From NCBI GenBank assembly GCA_942491945.1, contig CALODD010000071.1:1-15543 (forward strand): DNA of 15,543 nt, given 5' to 3'. The position numbers and the translations under genes are program-made. The notes below the pieces were generated by a model. The model was not told where the DNA came from. It saw only the letters and a program-made list of their open reading frames with translations, and made no database searches. Shown here piece after piece: positions 1-8,287 of this stretch (position 1 is its first letter; each line of letters opens with the position of its first letter). This stretch comes from JAJDYQ01 sp942491945 (GTDB lineage: Bacteria; Pseudomonadota; Gammaproteobacteria; JAJDYQ01).

Positions 1-1736
1 TGCCGGTAAACGGCGTACTCAATTTCCTCATCACTCGGTACAAATGGCATATATTGCACTTCCAGAAACGTGAGCGGACGCTGTCAGTCAGCGACAGTCC
101 TGCGGCCCGACTTCACGTGGCGATGCGCTGCTCTTCGATAGCCTGTGTCGTCCCGCGTGCGGCTTCACCTTCGCTTCCTGCGGTCTGGCTAATTGAGCGA
201 TTCCAGTGCTGGCTGGTCATTCCAGCGCCTGTTGGTGCAATTAAACACCTGTGCGGCCAGTTCAGTACCATGTTGCTTGTGATGCGTGTGCAGGCACCGA
301 GAATGATTTGCCAGTCCAGTACCGACCGTCGTTGCTTCGCCTGACCAATCGGCGGGCGACCTTCGCCGTAGAGGACATCATCAAACAGGCGCGCGCTGGC
401 AGATTGTTGCGCGTCCAGTGAATGATGTCTTCTGGCAGGGCTTCGCCGGTTGCGGTTGGGTTGCGGATAATGGGAAGATGATGGGGCGTTCTGTATTGCC
501 ATGCCATGCGGGCGCGAGTAATAGGGCAGTTGGACGGGTCCCTGAATACCTGTCAGGCCGAGTAGTACAGTAGGTTTGCCATTCTCTACTACGTCCATTA
601 GTTGTAGCTTCTTCGCATGCGTAGTCCCAGTCTCCTTGCGTCTCTTCGTGCGAGGATAGCGGTGCTTTGTAGGAGTCGCTGGTAGTGCCGTCTCCGACAA
701 CCAGACCGCGGCCGTCCATGACGAATAGCGCCGTGACGACGTGCTTCTTCTATTGGAGCCTTCTTTGATCATGCCATCGCGGATTGTGACAGGCATTTTC
801 ACCACCGCCCGCAATAAAACACAGAAACACTTTTACGTTGGTCACGTAGACGTTCGCCTTTCTTTTTTTGCAGGCGCTTAGCAGACCAGCAAGGACTACA
901 GAGCCGGTTCATAGTTCGTCGGCGGAAACTGGAATCTTGTCCTGATAGCGTTCGAGGCCTTCCGGGCGCCACGTTCATGGCGCTGATGCTGCAATTCATG
1001 CTGCTTTGGCCCAACGCTTTTGTACGGCATCAACAAGCTGATGGCAACTAAAAATGCCTTCTTCATCACGCAGGCGGAAACGCTGATGCCAGATAGTGTG
1101 GATCTTCAATCAGTTCTTTACGGTTGATTTTGGCATCTAGATTCACTGGCATGGTATGGAGCGGGCTGCCTGCGCCAGCGTATAGCGCGAAAACTGCCAG
1201 CCACAGTTGCCAGACCACCGTGGCCTGATCACCGATACCACCCAGAATCGCAGAGGAATCTTTTAGCACGTAGCAATCGCGGGCCATCACGCCAGATAAT
1301 TTTTCATGACGTCATCGGCACGGTCATGTTTTTTACGCGAGATCGTTGCTGCGGCGTGCCTGATAAATTGTGCTGCCTTGCTGTACCGCTTTACCGGCGT
1401 TGTGTAAATGATCGGCATCGAGCACACCATGTTCTTTCAGCGGGTACGGGTAAATTCAGAACGCTCATATGCTGCACAAAGCTGGTCTTCCGCAATGTCA
1501 TCAGTTTGCCAGCGGTTGCGATGCCTCCAGCGACCGACCTGTAATTCCGGGTTCCGCGTTGGGCAATAAACCCTCCAGACCTAGTACCTGACGCTCTTCG
1601 TCGGTAAAGGCGTGCCTTTGTTGTTGGCCGCCAGTTTGAGCGAGCTAGCCCGCGAGGTTTGCGCTTCGGTAAGGTTACCCTGTGCATCGACTTGATACGT
1701 GAAGTAACGGCCGTCGGCGTTTGGGGTGTTCTTCAT
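1..1736 (-). pseudogene. NAD(P)-dependent malic enzyme, frame-disrupted, 3' end at or beyond window edge
   Basis: Malic enzyme oxidatively decarboxylates malate to pyruvate in the cytosol. Family motifs read on the minus strand in the right order but in shifting frames: DEERQVLGLEGLLP near 1590-1550, ILGGIGDQ near 1240 (family ILGLGDQG), PVNLDAKINRKELIEDPHYL near 1150-1085 (family VVLDVGTNN...DPLY), QLVDAVQKRW near 1035, GERLRDQR near 855, DGMIKEGS near 775, MDGRGL at 719, MDVVENGKPTVLLGLTGIQG at 601-544, MAWQYRTP at 507, IIFPLS at 482, NPTATGEALPEDIIHWT at 462-412, LFDDVLYGEGRPPIGQA at 390-340, and a C-terminal MPFVPSDEEIEYAVY reaching base 1. The likely start is the ATG at 1736, just after oadB. 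Motif spacing fits the family length of roughly 540-570 residues, so the gene is full-length but riddled with indels and substitutions. Whether it is a natural pseudogene or poor sequence cannot be decided here. Family call is firm; cofactor preference is not. Confidence 0.75.
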
Positions 1737-1749
1737 AGTTGGAGTTATT

Positions 1750-2834
1750 CACCATGCCGCCAACAATTGCGAGTAGTACACCCGCAACGACAGCGAATCC
1801 GATAACACCAGCTGCGTTTGGTCCCATGGCCTGCATTAGCAGGAAGTTAGAAGGGTTATTCCTGGCCAACTTATTGGCAACACGGGCGGCCATTTTAGTG
1901 GCTGTGCCGCAAACAGGTAAATGGATTTACTTCGCCGTTCGTCATGCGATACATGATCTTGCCCATGATGACACCGGCAGCAGTACCGTGCGGCAGCATT
2001 TTTTGAATAAGAATGCCTGGCGTTTCAGCCGACAGGAAACTGTCAGCGTAGGAAACGCATATAAACAGGGCGAAGGCCGAGGAAGATATGGTGACCAAAT
2101 ATTGATTCGTTCGTTTTGTGCGGTGCGCTCAGACGATCAACGCTTTCCCTTCTTTTGCTGGGTTACCGAAAGCGAACATGCCAACCAGTGGTGTCGCTGT
2201 GGGTGGCGGCCAGAATCGTCAGACCCAGCAAGATAGATAGGAACAGGATCTTTTCATAACGACCTACAGGGCGAAGCTGTTTCATAACCGTTGAGCGTTC
2301 TTTTCGGTTATTAGGGCCATCATGATCGGAGGTTGAATTAGCGGAACAAAAGCGCATAAGAATAAAACGCCGTGACCGGTGAAGTAAATTCAGGTAATCG
2401 TGGTGAGAATCTGCCAGTCAGGCCATCCTTTACCGGTGATCACGTTGCCGTGCGTCAACCGAGCTGAATTCGATGCCCAGTACCAGGTTGCATCCGGAGA
2501 TGCTGTTGAGGTAAAAAATACGGTGCGCGCAGCACCTAGAATAGCCAGGCCTGATCGTGCCAGCAATGGGCAAAGTCGATCGCCTTTTGGCCTGCCGAAA
2601 ATCATGGCAAGGCCTTTTATTTCAATACCGATGGCATACAGAATACCTAGGATGCAGCTCGTTTATTACCAGCAGGATGGCGCAGAATACTGCTGAAACC
2701 CAATTCTGGTAGGCAGTAATAATGGCTCAGGTTCTTAATAATCGCAAAAGACGTTGCGGCCTCAAAGATGCCTGTGCTTATTCAGGTAAAACTCGCTGAA
2801 TCTGGTTACGGTTAAGTAGCTCATCTTCATTGAT
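1750..2834 (-). pseudogene. oadB: Oxaloacetate decarboxylase beta subunit (Na+ pump), frame-disrupted
   Basis: OadB is the membrane subunit that decarboxylates carboxybiotin and exports Na+. Clear family blocks occur in order on the minus strand: a start region near 2834 followed by ELLNRNQIQRVL; a stretch near 2730-2690 resembling FEPLLLLPIGF; LLARSGLAILGAA near 2560 (family GPLLANPKTALLGAA); a degraded version of the glycine-rich IGIIGGADGP segment near 2445-2400; VMKQLRPVGRYEKILF near 2285-2235 (family MVQLRPVSKREKILFP); and a clean C-terminus AARVANKLARNN followed by AMGPNAAGVIGFAVVAGVLL at about 1893-1770. The blocks lie in at least three frames, with substitutions as well as indels. It lies between oadA upstream and the malic enzyme downstream, a few bases from each. 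The usual family length of about 430 residues would need slightly more than the space available, consistent with net base loss. Confidence 0.8.
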
Positions 2835-2839
2835 TCTAC

Positions 2840-4527
2840 GAGATGATTCGCCTGGAAACTGATCAGCTTGCTGGCCCCGGTCGCCCTTATTGGCGGTACT
2901 GATGGTGCCGAATGCCATGCATTTGAACTGGCGAATCTGCTGTTCCATCTTCGCGGCCCAAAATGTGGCAACAACACAAAGCCAGCGGATACCTGATACC
3001 AAAACAGAACATCAATGGCGCTTACCTGGTACGTGCGCAGCTCACCGCCATAGGCGGATGCCGGGGTTGCCGTTCGCTCTGGCTCTGGAGCTGCTCTGCA
3101 GAAATCGCCGCCTGTACCGGGCGGATTATGCTTACGGCCTGGCTCCAGCCGCTGACCTTCAACGCGTGATTTCCAGAATCCACCCTGACCAGATGCTGCT
3201 GCAACTGCGGCTGCTGATTCATTCTGTTGCTGGCTCGTTAATGCGTTGCAGGTTTTTAAAGACTTCCAGATAACCTCAAGACTGCGCCATTCGGTATCCG
3301 CTCGTCGCGTTTTCCAGATAAGTCAAAACCTTCATCTTTAGCCAGTTTTGACTTCTAATTCGCCGTCGTGACCATTTCCGTACCAATCAGTCCAGCGGGC
3401 CGCCGTGGCGCAGCTACGCCTTCCCAGCTTTGTCCTGTAGTTCTGCGTTCACTTCTTGAGCGGCTGTATTCGCCTTCATTGCCATGATCGCCGCCAGATC
3501 ATTAACATAACGCCACCAGACGGACGTTGTGGGCCATTTTAACGATCTGAGATATTGGTATCACCAGTGGGATAAGCCAAAGTGCAGAACTGGCGGAGTT
3601 TCAGCGCGAACACGTCGTCAAACTTATCTGGTGCGTTTTATTCCATGGCTGGTTTTAATGGTTGCTGTCCGCTGAGTACCTGTGACAAGTTCAGGATCGA
3701 CACCTTTTCCGGAAACGACCTTCAGGCTGTGCGTGTTTTTCTTTGACTTCGCGGAAGTAGATCGCAATCTCGTCCAGCAGATTAATGTCGAGGCCGGTAT
3801 CGCTCAGTGCCATCGGCGCCTTTAACCATGTCGATTCTGTTGATGGTCGCGTAGTTCAGACTCGCGCCAGATAGACGTATCAGCGGCATCCAGTCCGGCT
3901 TCGCCAGCGTCAAAGTTATCGTCGGCGCTGCCCGGTGCGCATGGCTGTGCAATGCAATCATCAGGTTAGTAGATTCTTTCGGTTTGGAAATAGCTCATAA
4001 GCCGTATGGCTTTAATGGGCCAGCATATCATTAACGGCAGTCTCGGTGGCAACCGCTGTCTTTAAGCGCGTAGCGCTCATCGTTGTCCTTGATTGCAGAC
4101 TGGGCTATCGGTGTAACAAATCGTGCCTTGAGCATGTTTACCGCTGTGACGTGATGGCTGTTTCGGGTTGCGTACGCCGACCATCGCTCAAAGATGCAGG
4201 TTGTCCGCCTGCGTTGGTGTGCCACGCTCAACAAAGGTCTGAATCATGATGGCGCCAATGACGGTAACCCAGTGCATTCTGTCCGCGCAGAAGCATCTGT
4301 TGTTTGGTGTTTGTCGGCACATGCAGGCAAAGCGAACACATGGGTCTTCCCCGAGGAAACGAATGCAGGAATTGAATTGCCTGGCTTCACCCCAGGTCTC
4401 CACGGACTAAATTGCTGCCAGCCTGATCGGTTCTGCGGTGATCGGCGGCGCTAAATTCGTCACGAAGACAGGTGGCAATAGTGATTGGTGGGCATCCCGC
4501 AGGACGACATCCGTTGTAGTTGAAGCG
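2840..4527 (-). pseudogene. oadA: Oxaloacetate decarboxylase alpha subunit (biotin carboxyltransferase), frame-disrupted
   Basis: OadA transfers the carboxyl group from oxaloacetate to its own biotin, releasing pyruvate. Reading the minus strand across frames gives the family signature TDVVLRDAHQSL near 4512-4477, ETWGEA then CIRFLGEDP from 4403, LLRGQNALGYRH near 4295-4255, HAQGTICYTDSPVCN near 4135-4090, a degraded SIAIKDMAGLLKPYG near 4045-4005, a long clean stretch DTGLDINLLDEIAIYFREVK near 3810-3740, IPISQI near 3555, and a C-terminal biotinyl domain GGELR...SAGDV...AAKMEQQIR, with the expected biotin-lysine around 2951-2949 (family EAMKM, here AAKM). A ribosome binding site AAGGAG lies near 4530, but the expected ATG just after it is not visible. 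The stop is probably the TAG near 2842. The order oadG-oadA-oadB is the standard decarboxylase operon. The coding frame is broken many times. Confidence 0.82.
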
Positions 4528-4579
4528 GTTTACTCCTTATTATTCATTATCTTATTAGAATATTGTGTGGATCTCTGTA

Positions 4580-4823
4580 TTGATCTGGCGCAACATGGCT
4601 ATCGCCAGCGGAACCTTGTGGATCTCAATGTTAGTCGCTGGCTGGACGGCGTAAAACACACCATCGACGCAGATGGGTGCGGAACTGGTTTTGCTTCCTC
4701 TTCAGGGGCGCAACGACAAAGAATCGTCATGCAGGCGATCATGAGGCTCAGAATGACAAAAACAGCACCCATTCCCAGGGCGAGTAACTCTACTGAAGCG
4801 ACGAGTAATGTTTCTACCGGCAT
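4580..4823 (-). pseudogene. oadG: Oxaloacetate decarboxylase gamma subunit, 3' part corrupted
   Basis: OadG is the small membrane subunit that holds the alpha and beta subunits together. The first ~50 codons from the ATG at 4823 read cleanly: one N-terminal hydrophobic helix (about residues 5-35, LLALGMGAVFVILSLMIA) followed by an acidic, proline-rich linker (APEEEAKPVP), the usual OadG layout. The start is supported by AAGGAG a few bases upstream. After about position 4660 the frame no longer gives the expected C-terminal AAV-type tail and runs into an unrelated arginine-rich sequence ending at 4599, so the corruption that affects the following genes begins here. The true 3' end is estimated as just before the oadA ribosome binding site near 4535. 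OadG sequences diverge widely, so the call rests partly on the oadA/oadB neighbours. Confidence 0.68.
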
Positions 4824-5344
4824 AAATGTCTCCTTGTATAACTACTTAATTGATGCGAAGAACCTCTAAAACCTCTTCACATGAACTAATCGAGGGTCGA
4901 CTGATTAGCTGCACATTCTTCCAGCGGGCGCGATTTTGCTTTATATCGCATCATTTTCATAATTTAATTTCCATATAAACACTATTGTCGGCACGGGTTT
5001 ATTTTGAATGTGTATTATCATTACTAGTTTGTAACTAACTGATAAGTAATAAAAATAAAGTGAAATATTAATGTATTACCTTAAGAATAAAGCCGTTAAA
5101 AAAAGTTAAGGTTATTTTCAAAAGCATCGGTTTTAGTCGATATTGAGAATATTTAGTCTAAGGGATTCTTGTTACTTATTTGCGGCTAAACCACGAGTTC
5201 TAGCAATGCATATATTAATGAATTGTGCGTTGCATCATTAACTGAGGCAATTCACAGAATTAAATTATGCGATTTTATCAATACTAGTTTGGTGGCTATG
5301 CTGCACTGCAGGATATAAAGAATATGTAACTGGAGATTCCGAAC
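4824..5344. promoter_or_regulatory. AT-rich divergent intergenic region between oadG and aceA
   Basis: This 521-bp stretch has no plausible gene and is much richer in A and T than its flanks. It must carry promoters for the oad operon (leftward) and for aceA (rightward). A weak sigma70-like candidate for aceA is TTAACT (5238-5243) with a 17-bp spacer and TAAATT (5261-5266), each matching 4 of 6 consensus bases. For oad a TATAAA on the minus strand lies at about 4942-4947, without a convincing -35. The aceA ribosome binding site GGAG is at 5332-5335. I see no clear FNR, CRP or sigma54 site. Confidence 0.5.
4886..4908. promoter_or_regulatory. Short dyad in the oadG leader, possible operator
   Basis: CTAATC (4886-4891) and GATTAG (4903-4908) form a perfect 6-bp inverted repeat with an 11-bp spacer, about 60 bases upstream of the oadG start. 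It could be an operator for a dimeric regulator or a small RNA hairpin. Six base pairs in AT-rich sequence can arise by chance, so support is weak. Confidence 0.22.
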
Positions 5345-6673
5345 ATGAAAACTCGTCAAGAACAAATTGATGAACTACAAAAAGACTGGGACACGAACCC
5401 TCGCTGGGCCAATGTTAAACGTGACTATAGCGCCGAGGACGTCGTTCGTCTACGCGGCTCTCTTCAGCCTGAGAACACTCTTGCCAAGCGTGGTGCAGAG
5501 ATTCTCTGGGAAAAAGTAAATGGCACTGCCAAGAAAGGCTACGTGAACGCATTCGGTGCGATCAGCGCAGGCCAGGCAATGCAACAGGCCAAAGCAGGTC
5601 TGGAAGCGGTTTATCTTTCTGGTTGGCAGGTTGCTGCTGACGGCAATACTTCTGAGACCATGTATCCGGATCAGTCACTGTACGCATATGACTCTGTTCC
5701 GACTATGGTTCGTCGTATCAACAATACATTCAAGCGTGCTGACGAGATTCAATGGGGCCGTGGTATCAACCCTGGTGATGAAGAGTATATCGATTACTTC
5801 CTGCCAATCGTTGCTGACGCTGAAGCCGGTTTCGGTGGCGTTCTGAATGCCTTCGAACTGATGAAGAATATGATCAACGCTGGCGCTGCTGGTGTTCATT
5901 TCGAAGACCAGCTAGCTGCTGTTAAGAAGTGTGGTCACATGGGCGGTAAGGTTCTGGTTCCTACCTCTGAAGCCGTACAGAAGCTGACTTCTGCACGTCT
6001 GGCTGCAGACGTTATGGGCGTTCCAACTATCGTTCTGGCACGTACCGATGCTGAAGCGGCTAATTTGCTGACTTCAGACATAGATGACAACGATAAGCCA
6101 TTCTGCACTGGTGAACGTACTGCAGAAGGTTTTTACAACGTGAAGAACGGTCTTGAGCAGTCAATCAGCCGTGGTGTGGCTTATGCGCCTTACGCTGACC
6201 TGGTCTGGTGTGAGACTGGCAAGCCGGACATTGGCTTTGCTCGCGAATTTGCTCAGGCAGTACTGGCTGAGAATCCTGGACAGCTGTTGTCTTATAACTG
6301 TTCACCTTCTTTCAACTGGAAAGCCAACCTGTCTGAATCTCAGATTGCCTCTTTCCAGGAAGACCTGTCTGACCTGGGCTACAAGTACCAGTTCATTACG
6401 CTGGCTGGTATCCACGTCAACTGGTACAACACATTCCAGTTCGCACATGCATACGCTCAGGGCGAAGGCATGAAGCATTACACTGAAATGGTTCAAGAGC
6501 CTGAATTTGCTGCACGTGAAGAAGGTTACACCTTCGTATCTCACCAGCAGGAAGTGGGGGTAGGCTACTTCGATGATGTGACTACTGTTATTCAGGGTGG
6601 CGCTTCATCTGTAACCGCACTAACTGGTTCGACTGAAGAAGAACAGTTCGGCGGATCCGATAAGGTTGCCTAA
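5345..6673 (+). CDS. aceA: Isocitrate lyase
   Basis: Splits isocitrate into glyoxylate and succinate, the first step of the glyoxylate shunt, in the cytosol; needs Mg2+. The 442-residue product is close to the E. coli enzyme in length and order of motifs. Visible are the metal-binding VADAEAGFGG (D158), the catalytic signature KKCGHMGGK with Cys196 and His198, LARTDAEAANLL (231-242), WCETGKPD (288-295), the substrate-binding SYNCSPSFNW (316-325) and TLAGIHVNWYN (352-362). The start is fixed by GGAG nine bases upstream. The C-terminus continues seven residues past the EEEQF that resembles the usual end of the E. coli-type enzyme. No malate synthase gene is next to it. It is divergent from the oxaloacetate decarboxylase genes and convergent with the hemerythrin gene. 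The coding sequence is fully intact, in sharp contrast to the region to its left. Confidence 0.97.
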   Translation: MKTRQEQIDELQKDWDTNPRWANVKRDYSAEDVVRLRGSLQPENTLAKRGAEILWEKVNGTAKKGYVNAFGAISAGQAMQQAKAGLEAVYLSGWQVAADGNTSETMYPDQSLYAYDSVPTMVRRINNTFKRADEIQWGRGINPGDEEYIDYFLPIVADAEAGFGGVLNAFELMKNMINAGAAGVHFEDQLAAVKKCGHMGGKVLVPTSEAVQKLTSARLAADVMGVPTIVLARTDAEAANLLTSDIDDNDKPFCTGERTAEGFYNVKNGLEQSISRGVAYAPYADLVWCETGKPDIGFAREFAQAVLAENPGQLLSYNCSPSFNWKANLSESQIASFQEDLSDLGYKYQFITLAGIHVNWYNTFQFAHAYAQGEGMKHYTEMVQEPEFAAREEGYTFVSHQQEVGVGYFDDVTTVIQGGASSVTALTGSTEEEQFGGSDKVA

Positions 6674-6701
6674 CTCGTTATTGATTACTCCTAAGGTATA
6701 A

Positions 6702-6736
6702 GCTCTGGGTAGCCCCGATCACGGGGCTATTTCAGA
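6702..6736 (+). other. First hairpin after aceA
   Basis: TAGCCCC (6710-6716) and GGGGCTA (6723-6729) pair over a 6-base loop, and a short outer stem CTCTG/CAGAG extends the structure. There is no T-tract behind it, so it is more likely an RNA 3'-end stabiliser or an attenuator-like stem than a stand-alone intrinsic terminator. Confidence 0.6.
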
Positions 6737-6772
6737 GTTCTTTCACAGTTTATCCTCTGTCTCTGTGGTGTT

Positions 6773-6799
6773 AGGCGGTCTTAATGGCCGCCTTTTTTT
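6773..6799 (+). terminator. Rho-independent terminator downstream of aceA
   Basis: A GC-rich stem, AGGCGG (6773-6778) with CCGCCT (6788-6793), is followed directly by a run of seven T (6793-6799). It lies about 100 bases after the aceA stop and ends that transcript before the convergent hemerythrin gene. The complementary A-run makes it a weak terminator at best in the other direction. Confidence 0.85.
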
Positions 6800-6848
6800 G
6801 TGCGCGATAAACTGCGTTCTCTATTTAATATGTATTCCCAGTAAGATG

Positions 6849-7295
6849 TTATGCAACCATCTGTAGATCGCCACTGACGTGTTGTACGGTAGGGAACAAA
6901 TGCTCTGTTTCATCCTGAATTCTATTTAGAACTAATTCAAACATCTGCTGTGTTTCCTTCTGGAATTTATCGTGGTTAGCGATACGCAGGGAATGGCTCT
7001 TAGGGTTCGACCATTTCTTCTGGTAAGCACTGAAGATACGTTTAATTTCTTTTGAGCCTGACATGAAGTTTTCTGCAGTTTGCCGAGCCTGATTATCGCC
7101 TTTGGAAAGCAGTACGTTGTACATATGGTTGTCCTGAATCTCGAGGTGTTCTTTAACCTTTTGGACATAGTCGAAGAATAGTTCGCAGACGATTTTTGTA
7201 TCGCACATGGAACGCTGTTCGATCAGATACAGAAATACGTTGGAAATTTCAGTGATGGCGTGATTTTGTTTGTGTAATTCCTCGTAGGTAATCAT
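6849..7295 (-). CDS. Hemerythrin-like (HHE-type) protein
   Basis: A predicted 148-residue soluble all-helical protein. It resembles the short hemerythrin-domain proteins of gammaproteobacteria that bind a di-iron centre and are thought to sense, carry or detoxify O2 or NO. Candidate iron ligands are His12 (QNHAIT), His50 (KEHLEI), His57, His108 (NHDKF) and Glu131/His132 in DETEHLFP near the C-terminus; the regular spacing over four predicted helices fits the fold. No signal peptide or fused signalling domain is present. The ATG at 7295 is preferred over an in-frame TTG at 7298 because AAGGAG lies at the normal seven-base spacing from the ATG. The gene has its own 140-bp upstream region with an FNR-type box, so oxygen-responsive expression is likely. 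It is convergent with aceA. The ligand set is inferred by pattern, not alignment. Confidence 0.8.
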   Translation of the reverse strand: MITYEELHKQNHAITEISNVFLYLIEQRSMCDTKIVCELFFDYVQKVKEHLEIQDNHMYNVLLSKGDNQARQTAENFMSGSKEIKRIFSAYQKKWSNPKSHSLRIANHDKFQKETQQMFELVLNRIQDETEHLFPTVQHVSGDLQMVA

Positions 7296-7356
7296 CAATA
7301 CTCTCCTTTGTCCTGAATTTTTCCCGTAATTATTATTTTTAGCGGGGTTTGTCAGA

Positions 7357-7398
7357 ATCTTAGGAAAGATAATAAGGAGCAGTATTGATCCTGATCAT
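7357..7398 (-). promoter_or_regulatory. FNR/ANR-type box with matching -10, promoter of hemerythrin gene
   Basis: TTGATCCTGATCAT at 7385-7398 matches the FNR consensus TTGAT-N4-ATCAA at 9 of 10 fixed bases. Its centre is 7391.5. For a class II activated promoter centred at -41.5 the start site would be near 7350 and the -10 element at 7362-7357; exactly there the minus strand reads TAAGAT, 4 of 6 to consensus. This gives a leader of about 55 nt before the ATG at 7295. The box is seen directly; use by an FNR-like regulator is inferred. Confidence 0.6.
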
Positions 7399-7436
7399 AA
7401 AGTCGTTAGATGATTTTACGATTAGAAAAACCAGTT

Positions 7437-8285
7437 TTAGCCTAAGCTTTTGAAAAGCATTCGAATTTTGGCTTTTGGGGTTAATCTTGGGCGTGAATAA
7501 ATATCATCACCCTGGGCCAGCAGGGCGTCACAGATTTCAAGGCCGCCAGCAACGATGGCGCGTATTTCAAATCCAAAGCGGCCTTTGAGGCGTTTCCCTA
7601 GATCAGCACCATCAAGCATCATGTTCTGTGCGCGGATGGTTTGGCTACGTACGAACCCGACTACATGGGGCTCAGTCGATTGCTGTTTCAGGTCTTCGAT
7701 AGAAATACCTGCTTGCTCCATTTCATCCAATGGAAAATAGACTCGGTCATTCTCGACCAGGTCCTGTTGAATATCCTGCATAAAGTTAATCAGCTGTAGC
7801 GCAGAGCAAATCAGGTCGGAGTCATGCAGATTTTGCTCGCTAGCTTCGTTAAATAGCTGAAGCATCAGGCGACCGACAGGATTGGCAGAACGACGGCAAT
7901 AGTCCAGTACTTCGTCAAAGGTCTCATATCGAGTTTTGCTAACGTCCTGTGTGAAGGCATCAAGTAAATCATGAAATAGCTGTGGATCGAGCGAGTGATA
8001 TCTAATGGTGTATTGCAGTGCGAGAAATAATTCGGTCTCAACTAGCTTGTTGTGTGTAGCAAGATCCAGTTGTTCTCCCATTGCCTGTAAAGCACTAACA
8101 CGTTCATCCGATGAAGCATCGCCTTCGTCAGCGATATCATCCGCCTGTCTGGCAAAGGTATAAATTGCGGCGACGTGAATACGCAGGTGTTTTGGAATCA
8201 ACCAGGACGCGACGGGGAAATTTTCATAATGAGATTGTGCAACCTGCATGCAATGCTCGTAAGCATCCTTTAATCGCCCATCCAC
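7437..8285 (-). CDS. hpnC: Squalene-pathway synthase HpnC (hydroxysqualene synthase)
   Basis: A 282-residue member of the trans-isoprenyl diphosphate synthase / squalene-phytoene synthase family. In bacterial hopanoid makers HpnD forms presqualene diphosphate, HpnC converts it to hydroxysqualene and HpnE reduces that to squalene. HpnC features seen here are SHYENFPVASWLIPK (18-32), the first aspartate-rich motif DDIADEGD (49-56), DYCRRSANPVGRLML (128-142), and the second motif QDIQQDLVENDRVYFP (170-185). Both metal-binding aspartate clusters are intact and the length is normal. The start is a GTG two bases after the rmuC stop; the ATG four bases further on is out of frame and soon stops. AAGGA inside the end of rmuC can serve as ribosome binding site. 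It is the last gene of the mtaD-ubiG-mupP-rmuC operon. hpnD, hpnE and the cyclase are not in the window, so HpnC rather than HpnD is a motif-based choice. Confidence 0.82.
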   Translation of the reverse strand: MDGRLKDAYEHCMQVAQSHYENFPVASWLIPKHLRIHVAAIYTFARQADDIADEGDASSDERVSALQAMGEQLDLATHNKLVETELFLALQYTIRYHSLDPQLFHDLLDAFTQDVSKTRYETFDEVLDYCRRSANPVGRLMLQLFNEASEQNLHDSDLICSALQLINFMQDIQQDLVENDRVYFPLDEMEQAGISIEDLKQQSTEPHVVGFVRSQTIRAQNMMLDGADLGKRLKGRFGFEIRAIVAGGLEICDALLAQGDDIYSRPRLTPKAKIRMLFKSLG

Positions 8286-8287
8286 AA

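Noticed and set aside
113..814. 233-codon minus-strand open frame as an intact hypothetical protein
   Set aside because: Only parts of it match malic enzyme; neighbouring motifs sit in the other two minus frames. It is an accidental open frame across a corrupted gene.
1739..2236. 165-codon plus-strand open frame opposite oadB
   Set aside because: It is antisense to recognisable OadB segments, has no Shine-Dalgarno and no recognisable domain.
1..4700. Hypervariable or diversity-generating region
   Set aside because: Changes include frame-breaking indels throughout, are not confined to adenines or one target gene, and no reverse transcriptase or template repeat is present.
4824..5344. Small protein gene or structured RNA in the oad-aceA gap
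   Set aside because: No open frame with a ribosome binding site and no convincing riboswitch-like set of stems; only AT-rich sequence and weak promoter candidates.
7296..7298. TTG start for the hemerythrin gene
   Set aside because: The ATG immediately after it has the better spacing from AAGGAG.
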